A DNA stretch of 64,000 nt. Source: Streptomyces sp. SCSIO 30461. Its GTDB lineage: Bacteria; Actinomycetota; Actinomycetes; Streptomycetales; Streptomycetaceae. Position numbers and translations under genes: made by a program. This document shows, one piece after another, positions 1-8,555 of the stretch. The notes under the pieces are model-generated. The model did not search any database. It worked only from the letters and a program-made list of their open reading frames with translations, and was not told the DNA's origin. Every line of letters starts with the position of its first letter. Position 1 is the stretch's first letter. The stretch covers positions 7,493,501 through 7,557,500 of the forward strand of contig NZ_CP146101.1 in NCBI RefSeq assembly GCF_037023745.1, in the 5' to 3' direction.

Positions 1-74
1 ACGCCCCTTGTCAAGGACGCCTAAGCACGCCGATGTCCGCCCCTCGGAGAGCGATCACGGGCGATCACTGACGT

Positions 75-1346
75 TCAGGGGGCCGCTTTCAGGAAGGTCT
101 TCCAGCCCCCTGCCGGGGCTTGACCGACTTCCAGACTCCGAAGCCTGGCGAGGACCTTCGGGTCCTGGACGTCCAGCCAGTCGCAGAACTGCCGGAACGA
201 CACCAGACGTACGTCCTTCTTCCCCGCCATCGCCTTCAGGGCTTCCTCGACGGCGTCCATGTAGATGCCGCCGTTCCACTGCTCGAAATGATTGCCGATG
301 AAGAGCGGTGCGCGATTCGACTCATAGGCGCGGTCGAATCCGTTGAGATACGCCTGGGTGGCCTGCTTGCGCCAGCCGGGATAGCGCTCCGGATTCCCCT
401 TGGTGGAGTTGTGCGACTGGTTGGCGAGGATGTTGTAGTCCATCGACAGCACCTCGAAGGAGTGCCCGGGAAAGGGCACCGCCTGGAGCGGCAGGTCCCA
501 CAGCCCGCCCCGCTGCCGCGGCCACTGCTGCCGACCGCCCGGCGAGCTGGCGTCATACCGCCAGCCGAGCTCCTTCGCAGTCGGCAGCAGATTGTCCTGC
601 CCGAGCAGGCAGGGGGTGCGGGCGCCGACGAGTTCCCTGCGGTAGTCGAAGGGCAACGGGTCGATGTCCGTCCAGCCGCTGTTCGTCTTCCACTCGGTGA
701 CGAAGGACACGGCCTGGTCGATCTCACTCCGCCACTGCGCGGAGGTCCAGTTCCCGACCGAGCCGGAACCGCCGCAGAAATGCCCGTTGAAGTGCGTGCC
801 TATCTCGTGGCCGTCCTGCCAGGCCTGGCGGACGTACTTCAGGGTGTCCTTTATGTGATCGTCGCTGAGATATCCGATGTCGGACGCGCCGACCGGGTTG
901 CCCGGCGGCCGGTAGCTCTTCTTCTTCGCCTCGGGCAGCAGATAGATACCGGAGAGGAAGAAGGTCATCGCCGCGTCGTGGTTCCTGGCGAGTTCCAGGA
1001 ACCGCGGGAAGAGGCCGTTGCCGACCTCGCCCGCGCCGTCCCAGGAGAACACCACGAACTGCGGCGGAGCCTGACCCGGCTGGAGCGGCACGGGCTTGTC
1101 CGGTTGGTTGGGCTGCTTCCCGGTGTCGGCGGTCGAACCGTCACCTATGGAACGGAAGGGCGGGGCGGACTTGCCTGGAGAGCCGGATGACGTGCCGTCA
1201 CCCCCCGCTCCCCCGGACCGTCCGGCCCCGCCCTTCCCGTCGTTCGCGTCCCCGGTACCGGATCCCAGGCCGCACCCGGCGATGCCCATCGCCGCCGCAG
1301 CACCGAGTCCCGCCCCGAGCAGGCCCCTTCGGCTGATCTCGCGCAT
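75..1346 (-). CDS. Tat-exported lipoprotein, polysaccharide-deacetylase-like
   Basis: A 423-residue protein starting at the ATG at 1346, which has AGGGACGG just upstream. The N-terminus reads MREISRRGLLGAG, a twin-arginine signal (RR at 6-7), followed by a lipobox ending GIAGC with Cys25, so it is likely exported by Tat and lipid-anchored. A Gly/Ser/Lys-rich linker follows. The mature part has the look of the NodB/polysaccharide deacetylase fold: a strand with FSWDG near its start, a HFNGHF stretch in the middle and NHFEQWNGG near the end. Some canonical deacetylase metal motifs are not obvious, so catalytic activity is uncertain. In-frame codons upstream of 1346 encode no signal-like sequence and were not used. 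Confidence 0.75.
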   Translation of the reverse strand: MREISRRGLLGAGLGAAAAMGIAGCGLGSGTGDANDGKGGAGRSGGAGGDGTSSGSPGKSAPPFRSIGDGSTADTGKQPNQPDKPVPLQPGQAPPQFVVFSWDGAGEVGNGLFPRFLELARNHDAAMTFFLSGIYLLPEAKKKSYRPPGNPVGASDIGYLSDDHIKDTLKYVRQAWQDGHEIGTHFNGHFCGGSGSVGNWTSAQWRSEIDQAVSFVTEWKTNSGWTDIDPLPFDYRRELVGARTPCLLGQDNLLPTAKELGWRYDASSPGGRQQWPRQRGGLWDLPLQAVPFPGHSFEVLSMDYNILANQSHNSTKGNPERYPGWRKQATQAYLNGFDRAYESNRAPLFIGNHFEQWNGGIYMDAVEEALKAMAGKKDVRLVSFRQFCDWLDVQDPKVLARLRSLEVGQAPAGGWKTFLKAAP

Positions 1347-1516
1347 GCTGTCCCGTCCCTGTCGCCTGGCGGTTTCGCCATACCGGCCACGTACAGGCCA
1401 CGCCCGGACTGCCTTCAGTCCACACAAGGCCCGCATACAGGCCGATGTGTTAGATGGCGTGCCGCCGACGAGGGTTCCCGGGACCCGCACCGCAATGCGT
1501 CAGGTGACCCCCGCCG

Positions 1517-2209
1517 CTACGCCCCGAAGGCCTTCGACTTGCCCTTCACGGGCTTGGCCCCGGCCAGCAGATGGGCCGGTACGAGATCGCGGGCGGGCTC
1601 GGAGTAGCCCACGGAGACGATCCGGTCGCCCTGGAAGGTGAAGCTGGTGAGCGAGGCGAGCGTGCACTGCCTGCGGCGCGGGTCGTGCCAGAGGCGGCGG
1701 TGCTCCACATGGCTGCGCAGCGTCCAGATCGGCAACTGGTGGCTGACGAGTACCGCCTCGTGGCCACGGGCCGCGTCGCGGGCCGCCTCCAGGGCCGCCA
1801 TCATCCGGTCAACCTGCTCACGATAGGGCTCGCCCCAGGAAGGCCGGAACGGGTTGGTGAGGTGCTTCCAGTTGCCCGGCTTGCGCAGCGCGCCGTCACC
1901 GACGCCGAAGGTCTTGCCCTCGAAGACGTTCCCGGCCTCGATCAGCCGCTCGTCGGTGTCCAGGATCAGACCGTGCGACTTGGCGATCGGCGTCGCGGTC
2001 TCCTGCGCCCGTTCCAGCGGTGAGGCGACCACATGGGTGATGTCCCGGTCCGCCAGGTGCCCGGCGACCCGGTCGGCCATCTGCCGGCCCAGCTCGGAGA
2101 GGTGGTAGCCGGGCCTGCGGCCGTAGAGCACGCCATCCGGATTGTGCACTTCTCCGTGGCGCATGAGATGAACCACGGTCGTTTCCGTATGGATGTCCAT
2201 GCTGCTCAT
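1517..2209 (-). CDS. histidine phosphatase family protein
   Basis: A 230-residue member of the phosphoglycerate-mutase-like histidine phosphatase superfamily. The catalytic RHG triad of residues lies at 17-19 ([11 protein letters not shown]), and the second histidine is in [14 protein letters not shown] near residues 155-160. Such enzymes remove phosphate from small metabolites through a phosphohistidine intermediate; the substrate cannot be told from sequence. The ATG overlaps the hemL stop by 4 bp (ATGA), so the two are translationally coupled. This pairing of hemL and a phosphatase suggests cotranscription, not necessarily a role in heme synthesis. Confidence 0.9.
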   Translation of the reverse strand: MSSMDIHTETTVVHLMRHGEVHNPDGVLYGRRPGYHLSELGRQMADRVAGHLADRDITHVVASPLERAQETATPIAKSHGLILDTDERLIEAGNVFEGKTFGVGDGALRKPGNWKHLTNPFRPSWGEPYREQVDRMMAALEAARDAARGHEAVLVSHQLPIWTLRSHVEHRRLWHDPRRRQCTLASLTSFTFQGDRIVSVGYSEPARDLVPAHLLAGAKPVKGKSKAFGA

Positions 2210-3522
2210 GCGGTGGCCTCCGCGGCGGCGCGGGCGGCGGCCGGGAGCGCCGCCGCGATCCGCTCGATCGCCGCGTCGTCATGGGCGGTCGACACGAACC
2301 AGGATTCGAAGGCGGACGGCGGGAGGTAGACGCCCTGCGACAGCATCGAGTGGAAGAAGGCGTTGAAGCGGAACGCCTCCTGCTTCCGGGCATCGTCGTA
2401 GTCGCGCACCTCGTGCGCGGTGAAGAAGACCGAGAACATGTTGCTCGCGGTCTGCAGCCGGTGCGCCACGCCTTCCTCGGCGAGCGCCTCGGTGACGAGT
2501 GCCTGGATCCGCCGGGAGGCCGTGTCGACCTTCTCGTACGCCGCGTCGTCGAGAAGCCGCAACTGGGCGAGGCCCGCCGCGGTGGCGATCGGGTTCCCCG
2601 AGAGGGTGCCCGCCTGGTAGACCGGCCCGGCGGGGGCGAGGTGGCCCATCACATCGGCCCGGCCGCCGAACGCCGCTGCCGGGAAGCCGCCGCCCATGAC
2701 CTTGCCGAAGGTCATCAGGTCCGGCACCACCCCGTCGACGCCGTACCAGCCGGCCTTCGAGGTACGGAAACCGGTCATGACCTCGTCGGAGATGTACAGG
2801 GCGCCGCTCTCGGCGCAGAGGTCCTTCAGCCCCCGGTTGAAACCGGGCAGGGGCGGGACCACGCCCATGTTGCCCGGGGATGCCTCGGTGATCACACAGG
2901 CGATCTCACCGGGGTGCGCGGCGAAGGCGGCACGAACCGATTCCAGATCGTTGTACGGCAGCACGATGGTGTCCCCGGCCTGTGCGCCGGTGACACCGGG
3001 GGTGTCGGGCAGCGCGAAGGTGGCGACCCCGGAGCCCGCCGCGGCCAGCAGCGCGTCCACATGGCCGTGATAGCAGCCGGCGAACTTGACCACCTTGGCG
3101 CGCCCGGTGAAGCCGCGGGCGAGCCGGATCGCCGACATGGTGGCCTCCGTGCCGGACGAGACGAGCCTCACCTGCTCGACCGGTGCGACCCGGGCCACGA
3201 TCTCCTCGGCGAGCGTGACCTCGCCCTCCCCCGGCGTACCGAACGAGGTACCACGGGCAACAGCCGCCTGAACTGCGGCAACGACCTCCGGGTGGGCATG
3301 TCCGAGGATCATCGGACCCCACGAGCAGACAAGATCGACATATTCGCGGCCATCCGCGTCGGTCAGGTACGGGCCGGCACCGGACACCATGAACCGGGGC
3401 GTACCGCCCACGGCACGGAAGGCGCGGACCGGAGAGTTCACGCCGCCGGGCGTCACGAGGGACGCGCGGTCGAAAAGCGTCTGCGAAACTGGGGCGTCAT
3501 AGGGAAAGCTCACGGAATCCAT
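2206..3522 (-). CDS. hemL: glutamate-1-semialdehyde 2,1-aminomutase
   Basis: HemL converts glutamate-1-semialdehyde to 5-aminolevulinate, the second step of the C5 pathway for tetrapyrroles, using pyridoxal phosphate. The 438-residue protein begins [11 protein letters not shown] and carries the family signature [12 protein letters not shown], the [20 protein letters not shown] block and the PLP-lysine region [13 protein letters not shown]. It is full length. An in-frame GTG 45 bp upstream is possible but adds residues unlike the family. The other C5 genes (hemA, hemC, hemD, hemB) are about 40 kb away in this window. The histidine phosphatase gene follows with a 4-bp overlap. Confidence 0.96.
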   Translation of the reverse strand: MDSVSFPYDAPVSQTLFDRASLVTPGGVNSPVRAFRAVGGTPRFMVSGAGPYLTDADGREYVDLVCSWGPMILGHAHPEVVAAVQAAVARGTSFGTPGEGEVTLAEEIVARVAPVEQVRLVSSGTEATMSAIRLARGFTGRAKVVKFAGCYHGHVDALLAAAGSGVATFALPDTPGVTGAQAGDTIVLPYNDLESVRAAFAAHPGEIACVITEASPGNMGVVPPLPGFNRGLKDLCAESGALYISDEVMTGFRTSKAGWYGVDGVVPDLMTFGKVMGGGFPAAAFGGRADVMGHLAPAGPVYQAGTLSGNPIATAAGLAQLRLLDDAAYEKVDTASRRIQALVTEALAEEGVAHRLQTASNMFSVFFTAHEVRDYDDARKQEAFRFNAFFHSMLSQGVYLPPSAFESWFVSTAHDDAAIERIAAALPAAARAAAEATA

Positions 3523-3790
3523 GGTGTCAGAGGCCCCAGGCGTTCTTGCGGACAGGTGTTTCACCACCCCTCCGCGGGGGAGGTCACTGTCACGATGATC
3601 GGGTTGCGCGGCCTGCGCTGTGCGTCATAAAAAGCAGTCGGGTGGAGATATGCATCGCGGTGGCGGACCGGGCGAGGGTACCGACGACCTGGGTCCCGAG
3701 CCTGCCCGGCGGGGGAGGCACCGGCGGCACGGGTCCCCCGAGCCCGTGGAGAGCACGCGCGAGCCCGTACAGAGCAGGAGTGGCCGAGGC

Positions 3791-4228
3791 ATGGGGGTCA
3801 CATACAGATACTTCGGCGCCCCCGACGGCGCCACGGCCGCCCGTGTGCCCATTTCGATGCGCCCGGAAGAGCTCGGCGGGGACGAGCTCGGCATGGGCGG
3901 GATGTTCAGCAAGATCAAGCCCGAGACGATAGCCGCGATGGTCCTCACGGGCATCCAGGGGATGCCCCTCAACAAGGTGCCGCCGCTGGAGCTGGTGGTC
4001 CTGCACCCGGACTACGCGGTGGTCAAGCTCCCCATGACGGTCGTCGACCCGCTGCGCGACATCGGCGAGGAGACGGTCGGCGCCGCCGCCTTCATCTGGT
4101 CGACGGTCCCGGACCGCGGGGGGCCGCGGGACGCTTTCAACGTGTACCAGCTGCTGCACGAGTGGCAGGACTTCAGCCACCGGCTGCATGAGGCGGGGCA
4201 TCAGCCTTATTGCCTTGTATGGCCGTGA
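3791..4228 (+). CDS. conserved hypothetical protein; integration target of the island
   Basis: A 145-residue protein (MGVTYRYFGAPDG...HQPYCLVWP) without a domain I can name; it looks like a soluble actinobacterial conserved protein. The start ATG is preceded by AGGAG. Its last 25 codons are the insertion site of the 21-kb island. The reading frame stays intact because the island supplies a replacement tail: the residues after the 23-bp core (ending YCLVWP) are encoded by codons that differ from the displaced host codons found at 25198-25217 but specify the same amino acids. Integration should therefore not alter the protein. Confidence 0.85.
   Translation: MGVTYRYFGAPDGATAARVPISMRPEELGGDELGMGGMFSKIKPETIAAMVLTGIQGMPLNKVPPLELVVLHPDYAVVKLPMTVVDPLRDIGEETVGAAAFIWSTVPDRGGPRDAFNVYQLLHEWQDFSHRLHEAGHQPYCLVWP
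4184..4206. other. left attachment core (island/chromosome junction)
   Basis: A 23-bp stretch (CTGCATGAGGCGGGGCATCA and three more bases) is identical to 25175-25197. Left of the core the copy has GC-rich host-like codons; right of it the codons are more AT-rich. The other copy shows the opposite pattern, which places the crossover inside these 23 bp. It lies within the end of the coding gene at 3791-4228, not in a tRNA. Confidence 0.88.
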
Positions 4229-4294
4229 GCTGGGGTTTCTTGCGGATCGGGCGGGGTCTTCGGGCCTCGCCCCTGTTGGTGCCGGAGGGGGCCG

Positions 4295-5641
4295 TCAGGC
4301 GGCCAGGGCACATTGAGGGCACATTGGTTTTGCTGGGGGTGCTGATGTGCCCTGGTCGGCGGGCGGGTCGCCGTCGTCTTCCGCCTCGGCTTCCGTTTCC
4401 GTGAAGGCGTCGTCGATCGCCTTGCGGGTGCGGGTCTCACTGGACGGCAGCAGGTGCGTGTACGTCCGCAGCGTGAAGCCCGGGTCCGAGTGGCCGAGGT
4501 ACTCGGAGAGCGCCTTGATGCTCTCCCCTGCATCCAGGAGCACGGAGGCGTAGGCGTGACGTAGAGCGTGCATGCCGTCTTCCGGGGCCGCTTGGAGGTA
4601 GCGCGCGCCGCGCTCGCGGGGAGGGATCACGCCGGCGGCGGCCAGGGCGCGCTTCCAGTCGCCCATGTTGAAGACGCTCCGGTTGTACGCCCGCTCCTTC
4701 GCGTCGACGAAGAGGAGGCGCAAGGTCTTCGGCTCGCCGTCCGGTTTGGCCCAGGGCAGGGTGACGGCGGTCGGCGGGAACTCCTTCATGTGAGCCTTGA
4801 TGGCTGCGGCGAGCTGGGCCGACAGGGGCACTGACCGGATCTTGTTGCCCTTGGGCAGGGCGAAGACGGGCTTCGTACCGACGAGCCGTACCTGACGGTT
4901 GACGTGTATCCAGCCGCCCTTGAAGTCGATGTCCTCGACGGCGAAGCCGAACACCTCGCCCTGGCGAAGGCCGCAGCCGAAGGCGAGCTTGCCGCCAGCC
5001 TGGAAGCGCTTCGGGAGTCCGGCTATCACGGCGAGTACGCGCTCCAGCGGCCAAGGGATGATCCTCTTCTTGGTCGCGGTCGGCAGCTTGACCGACTTCG
5101 CCTTGCAGGGGTTCTTCGGCAGCAGCCCGTCCTCCACGGCCATGCCGAGGATGCTGGAGAGGATGTCGAAGATGCCCTCGATCGTCGACACTTCCAGTTC
5201 GGCGTCCTGCAGCGTGCGAATCCAACCCTGAATGATCGAGGGCTGGTTGAGGGACCGCAGCTCGCGTCGGCCGAGGTGCTCGACGATGTGGTTGCGGACG
5301 GTCGCCTCGTAGCGGAGCGCGGTCGTCGGGCCGACGGAGTTCGCATCGAGCCACTTCTGCGCGTAGGCACCGAGCGTCTGCTTCGTCTCGGCGGGGACGA
5401 CGTAGGAGCCGCGCCGGATCTCGACGTCGACCTCGGCGGCGCGATTGTCCGCCTCGGCCTTCGTGTGGAAATTCTCCTTGCGCTGCCGGCCGTCAAGGTC
5501 GCGGTAGCGGACTTGCCAGCGCTTGCCGACACCGTGGTCGGCGGTGGCGACCATCTGCCGTGTACGGCTCTTGTGTTCGCCGCACTCGGCCTCGGCGGGC
5601 TTGGGGTGGGACTTGTGCCAGCGGTCGTACACGTCAGCCAA
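4295..5641 (-). CDS. int: tyrosine site-specific integrase
   Basis: A 448-residue tyrosine recombinase that should catalyse insertion at and excision from the 3791-4228 gene. I chose the TTG start at 5641 because AGGAGG lies 7 bp upstream (at 5649-5654) and the protein then opens ADVYDRWHKSHPK; the open frame extends 85 codons further but with low-complexity, non-family sequence. There is an N-terminal SAM-like core-binding domain (about 90-190), then the catalytic domain with the first Arg in GCGLRQGE, HALRH, LGHSDPG and the nucleophile in RTYTHLL. The C-terminus is acidic and ends in a short Cys-containing tail. Its 3' end overlaps the left arm repeats. Confidence 0.93.
   Translation of the reverse strand: MADVYDRWHKSHPKPAEAECGEHKSRTRQMVATADHGVGKRWQVRYRDLDGRQRKENFHTKAEADNRAAEVDVEIRRGSYVVPAETKQTLGAYAQKWLDANSVGPTTALRYEATVRNHIVEHLGRRELRSLNQPSIIQGWIRTLQDAELEVSTIEGIFDILSSILGMAVEDGLLPKNPCKAKSVKLPTATKKRIIPWPLERVLAVIAGLPKRFQAGGKLAFGCGLRQGEVFGFAVEDIDFKGGWIHVNRQVRLVGTKPVFALPKGNKIRSVPLSAQLAAAIKAHMKEFPPTAVTLPWAKPDGEPKTLRLLFVDAKERAYNRSVFNMGDWKRALAAAGVIPPRERGARYLQAAPEDGMHALRHAYASVLLDAGESIKALSEYLGHSDPGFTLRTYTHLLPSSETRTRKAIDDAFTETEAEAEDDGDPPADQGTSAPPAKPMCPQCALAA
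4306..4352. repeat. left arm-type repeats (candidate integrase binding sites)
   Basis: Two direct copies of GGGCACATTG at 4306-4315 and 4317-4326 are spaced by 11 bp. An inverted ATGTGCCC lies at 4345-4352. They sit inside the 3' end of the integrase gene, about 100 bp from the left core. The same octamer pair with the same 11-bp period occurs at 25018-25036 near the right end, as expected for arm sites of a tyrosine recombinase. Confidence 0.65.
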
Positions 5642-6300
5642 GAAGGGCCTCCTGGATGGGGTTTGGGGACTGGGGGCGGCGTGGGTCGCGGCGGTGTGCG
5701 TCAGCCACGGGAGCAGCAGGGCTGTGGGAGGAGCGGCGAACTGGTGCTGGGGCCGGCTGGCACGAGGCGTGGGTGCTCGATGGCGCGGGCGGCGTGGAGG
5801 CCAGCGGGGCCTATTTCGACAGGTCGGTTGGGCATGACAAATAGCTGTAACTTGCAGGCGACCGTCGTGGCAAGAGTTAGTTCTTAAACTCTCCAAAAGT
5901 CGCCCGGAGGCGAAGTGGTGTTCGTCTCGTCAAATTCCGGCACATCACGAGCCGTTTTGGCGGGGAGGTTGTGCTACCTTCCCTCCGCGTCAAAGAATTG
6001 GGCGATTTGAGCGACTATCGGATATAATGTCCACTGGGCAAGCCGCGCCACTTCTCAGCACTGGGCGCCGCCTCTGAGCTGCTGAGGTACCGGATTCCAG
6101 CACCTCAGCCGTTCACTTCGCCGCAGAAAATTTCAGTTTCCATGGGAGCGATTTCGGCAACCGGGGATCCGCCCTTACTGTTTTGGTCTTCCCCGGCGAC
6201 ACCGAGGGAAGTGTCCGGGAGTTCCAGAATTCACTCTGGACGCTTCCCAGGCGGTGTGGATGTGTTGCCCACGCCTGCCATCCAAAACCCTGATTCCGAT
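5642..6300. other. integrase/excisionase intergenic region
   Basis: About 660 bp without a convincing gene. On the minus strand it contains the Shine-Dalgarno and leader of the integrase. On the plus strand the AT-richer part around 5990-6030 contains a promoter-like sequence (listed separately). Open frames crossing this area have no recognisable protein features. It is a plausible place for control of integration versus excision. Confidence 0.5.
5998..6028 (+). promoter_or_regulatory. candidate sigma-70-type promoter
   Basis: TTGGGC at 5998-6003 and a perfect TATAAT at 6023-6028 are separated by 19 bp. The spacing is longer than the optimal 17. It points toward the excisionase-like gene at 6301 and the DUF3631 gene. 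A consensus -10 is rare by chance in such GC-rich DNA. Confidence 0.4.
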
Positions 6301-6534
6301 ATGGAGACCTCATTGCCGAACCACTCCCCGCGCCCTGTCGGCGCCGAGCGTGACCAGCTCGCCACTCCCGCCGACGTAGCCGCGTACCTCGGGGTACCGG
6401 TGAAGACCCTCTACCAGTGGAAGTACCGGGGCATCGGCCCCAGCGTCCACAAGGTCGGCCGTCACCTGCGCTACCGCTGGCGGGAGGTGGACGCATGGCT
6501 GGACGCCCAGACGTCGTACGACCTCACAGCCTGA
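6301..6534 (+). CDS. helix-turn-helix excisionase-like protein
   Basis: A 77-residue protein with a MerR/AlpA-type HTH_17 domain over most of its length: TPADVAAYLGVPVKTLYQWKYRG, then a wing with GRHLRYRWREVDAWLDAQ. Proteins of this kind next to an integrase usually act as recombination directionality factors and sometimes as repressors. The ATG at 6301 has no strong ribosome site; a TTG at 6313 (LPNHSP) is an alternative. It is transcribed divergently from the integrase and in line with the replication/mobilization genes. Confidence 0.8.
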   Translation: METSLPNHSPRPVGAERDQLATPADVAAYLGVPVKTLYQWKYRGIGPSVHKVGRHLRYRWREVDAWLDAQTSYDLTA

Positions 6535-6682
6535 CCCCGCCCCTGACGCGGACAACGAAGCGGCCCCCGGCGCGCCAACGCCGAGGGCCGAAGACTCCCC
6601 TGCCGATTGCCCATCCCTGAACGAACGAGCTGGTGAGGGGCGGGACCTTGCCCGTCCTGCCCCTCACCGGAGAGGAACGCCT

Positions 6683-8368
6683 ATGGAGGACTCTACGTCC
6701 CCCAGCACCACGAACACCTCGCCCACCGGCTGGCCCACTCCCGCGGTCCCCGGCGAGGGCGTCCCCTGGCGCCGCCAGGATCAGCAGGACACACGGTCCC
6801 CCGCGTCGGGGACCGTCGAGCACTCGGCGCATGTGGAAGCACACGGGGACCGTCCCCAGCCGCCTACAGATGCCGCTTTTGGGGACCGTCCCCGCGAAGT
6901 GCCCGCTGCTCGGTCCCCGCACGTCCCGGTCCCCGTATCAGCATCCGACACAAACCCGCAGGCCAGCGGCATGAAATCGGGGACCGATCCCCAAGAGACG
7001 GCAGTTGCACCAGGGGACCGTGAGCACGGTCCCCGCCAGTCTCTGGGGACCGATGGTCCCGCTGCGGGGACCGTCCAGCCGGAGGGGACGGGTCCCATCG
7101 ACGCGCGACCGGATCACGAGGCCGGTCCCCGGCCTTCTCGGGGACCGTCAGACCCCGTGAAACGGGGTTCCGGTGAAGGTGCGGAACTACTGGATGAGTT
7201 GCGGGCGGCCATCGGCAAGTACGTCGTGCTGCCCAGTGACGAGGCGCTGACCGCGGTCACCCTGTGGGTGGCTGCCACGCACATCCAGACCGCTCTGCAG
7301 CACGCGCCTCGTCTGGCAGTCGTCGGCCCGACGAAGGGCTGCGGCAAGTCCCGCGTGCTGGACGTGCTCCACGAGACCGTCCACCAGCCGATCATGACGG
7401 TGAACATGTCCACGGCGGTACTCTTCCGCGTCATCGGCAAGAACCCGCGCACGATCCTGGTGGACGAAGCCGACACCATCTTCAGCAAGGCCGGCGACAA
7501 CGAAGAACTGCGCGGTCTGTTGAACGCCGGACACCAGCGCAACCGGCCCGCCTGGCGCATCTCCGGTCCGGAGCACAAGCCGACCCCGTACCCGACCTTC
7601 GCCATGGCCGCGCTGGCCTCGATCGGCGACCTGCCCGACACAATCACGGACCGGGCGGTCGTGCTCCGCATGCAAAAGCGCAAGCCGGGCGAGAAGGTGA
7701 CCCCGTTCCGCTCGCGCTACGCCACACCACAGCTGAACGCGCTCCGGGACAAGCTGGCCGCCTGGCTGGGCCCGCTGCGCGGCACGGCCGGCCGCATGGC
7801 GCCGACCATGCCGGTGGAGGACCGGGCGGCGGACACCTGGGAACCGCTGGTCATCATCGCCGACCTGGCCGGCGACCACTGGCCCGCGAGCGCCCGTGCG
7901 GCCTGCGTGGCGATGACCCGGTACGAGGCCGTCAAGGACGAGCAGACCAACCTGAAGACGCGGCTGCTGCGCGACATACACCGCATCTTCGAGGCACACG
8001 GCAACCCCGAAGCCCTGTCCTCCCTGGATCTGGTCACCACCCTGCTCCAAGACCCCGACGCACCCTGGGCAGAGCACGGCACCAACGGGCTCAACGCCTA
8101 CCACCTGGGCAGAATGCTCCGGGACTTCGACATCCGCCCGGCCAACTACCGGTTCGACAAGGGCAGGCAGGCCAAGGGGTACGCCCGTAACCGGTTCCTC
8201 GACAGCTGGGCCCGACACTGCCCCGACCTCACCGACACGGCGCCCGCCCCCGCGCACGACGCCACACCCGCGCACCTGCCAGCCCAGGGCAAGCCGCCCA
8301 CCGCCCCGGCGGGCCAGCTGCCCATCTGCCTGCCCGGCGGCCCCACCGGCCCCAAACGCGCCCGCTGA
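6683..8368 (+). CDS. DUF3631 ATPase, candidate replication protein of the element
   Basis: A 561-residue protein with a good ribosome site (GGAGAGGAACGCCT before ATG). Residues 1-160 are disordered and rich in Gly, Pro, Asp and Arg, and their DNA carries the octamer repeats described separately. Residues 165-440 match the DUF3631 P-loop pattern: Walker A VVGPTKGCGKS (about 213-223), Walker B TILVDEAD (about 256-263), then SIGDLPDTITDRAVVLRMQKR with a likely Arg finger. DUF3631 proteins are often encoded next to plasmid replication or integrative element functions as helicase-like ATPases. I infer a role in replication or maintenance; no initiator of the RepSA type is seen. Confidence 0.8.
   Translation: MEDSTSPSTTNTSPTGWPTPAVPGEGVPWRRQDQQDTRSPASGTVEHSAHVEAHGDRPQPPTDAAFGDRPREVPAARSPHVPVPVSASDTNPQASGMKSGTDPQETAVAPGDREHGPRQSLGTDGPAAGTVQPEGTGPIDARPDHEAGPRPSRGPSDPVKRGSGEGAELLDELRAAIGKYVVLPSDEALTAVTLWVAATHIQTALQHAPRLAVVGPTKGCGKSRVLDVLHETVHQPIMTVNMSTAVLFRVIGKNPRTILVDEADTIFSKAGDNEELRGLLNAGHQRNRPAWRISGPEHKPTPYPTFAMAALASIGDLPDTITDRAVVLRMQKRKPGEKVTPFRSRYATPQLNALRDKLAAWLGPLRGTAGRMAPTMPVEDRAADTWEPLVIIADLAGDHWPASARAACVAMTRYEAVKDEQTNLKTRLLRDIHRIFEAHGNPEALSSLDLVTTLLQDPDAPWAEHGTNGLNAYHLGRMLRDFDIRPANYRFDKGRQAKGYARNRFLDSWARHCPDLTDTAPAPAHDATPAHLPAQGKPPTAPAGQLPICLPGGPTGPKRAR
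6744..7147. repeat. 14 octamer repeats GGGGACCG/CGGTCCCC (candidate iterons)
   Basis: Exact copies start at 6744, 6794, 6808, 6845, 6881, 6911, 6927, 6979, 7013, 7027, 7045, 7066, 7123 and 7140, in both orientations. Some form inverted pairs (for example 7013/7027 and 6794/6808); others extend to GGGGACCGTCCCC. About 0.01 copies would be expected by chance in 400 bp. They lie entirely inside the disordered 5' coding part of the DUF3631 gene. Confidence 0.75.
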
Positions 8369-8393
8369 CCCGCTTCCCCTGGGTCCGTATCAC

Positions 8394-8515
8394 TGCGTCG
8401 CATCCGTCCCCGCGCAGGTCAGCGCGGGGACGGATGTCCTCACCGGGACGGACTTCTCCGTACCTGCCCGAGTGTCCGTACCTGCCCTGACCAGGCATGG
8501 GACGGATGCGACGCA
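8394..8515. repeat. nested inverted repeats, candidate oriT
   Basis: An outer perfect 17-bp inverted repeat (TGCGTCGCATCCGTCCC at 8394-8410 and its complement at 8499-8515) encloses an inner 14-bp hairpin (8402-8415 and 8422-8435, 6-bp loop). The left arms overlap, so the hairpins are mutually exclusive. TCCGTACCTGCCC is directly repeated near 8457 and 8475. The cluster fills the gap between the DUF3631 gene and mobC, where an origin of transfer would be expected. The inner hairpin could alternatively be a terminator, but no T-run follows. Confidence 0.55.
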
Positions 8516-8555
8516 CGTGACACACGTTCCGCCCCCTCACCACCGGAGCACTCCG

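Noticed and set aside
120..1190. Long plus-strand frames opposite the lipoprotein gene and similar long antisense frames elsewhere
   Set aside because: High-GC DNA gives long open antisense frames; these lack ribosome sites and recognisable domains, and the opposite strand encodes clear proteins.
8402..8435. Simple intrinsic terminator of the DUF3631 gene
   Set aside because: No T-run follows, and the left arm also pairs with 8499-8515; a mobilization role fits the position better, though termination is not excluded.
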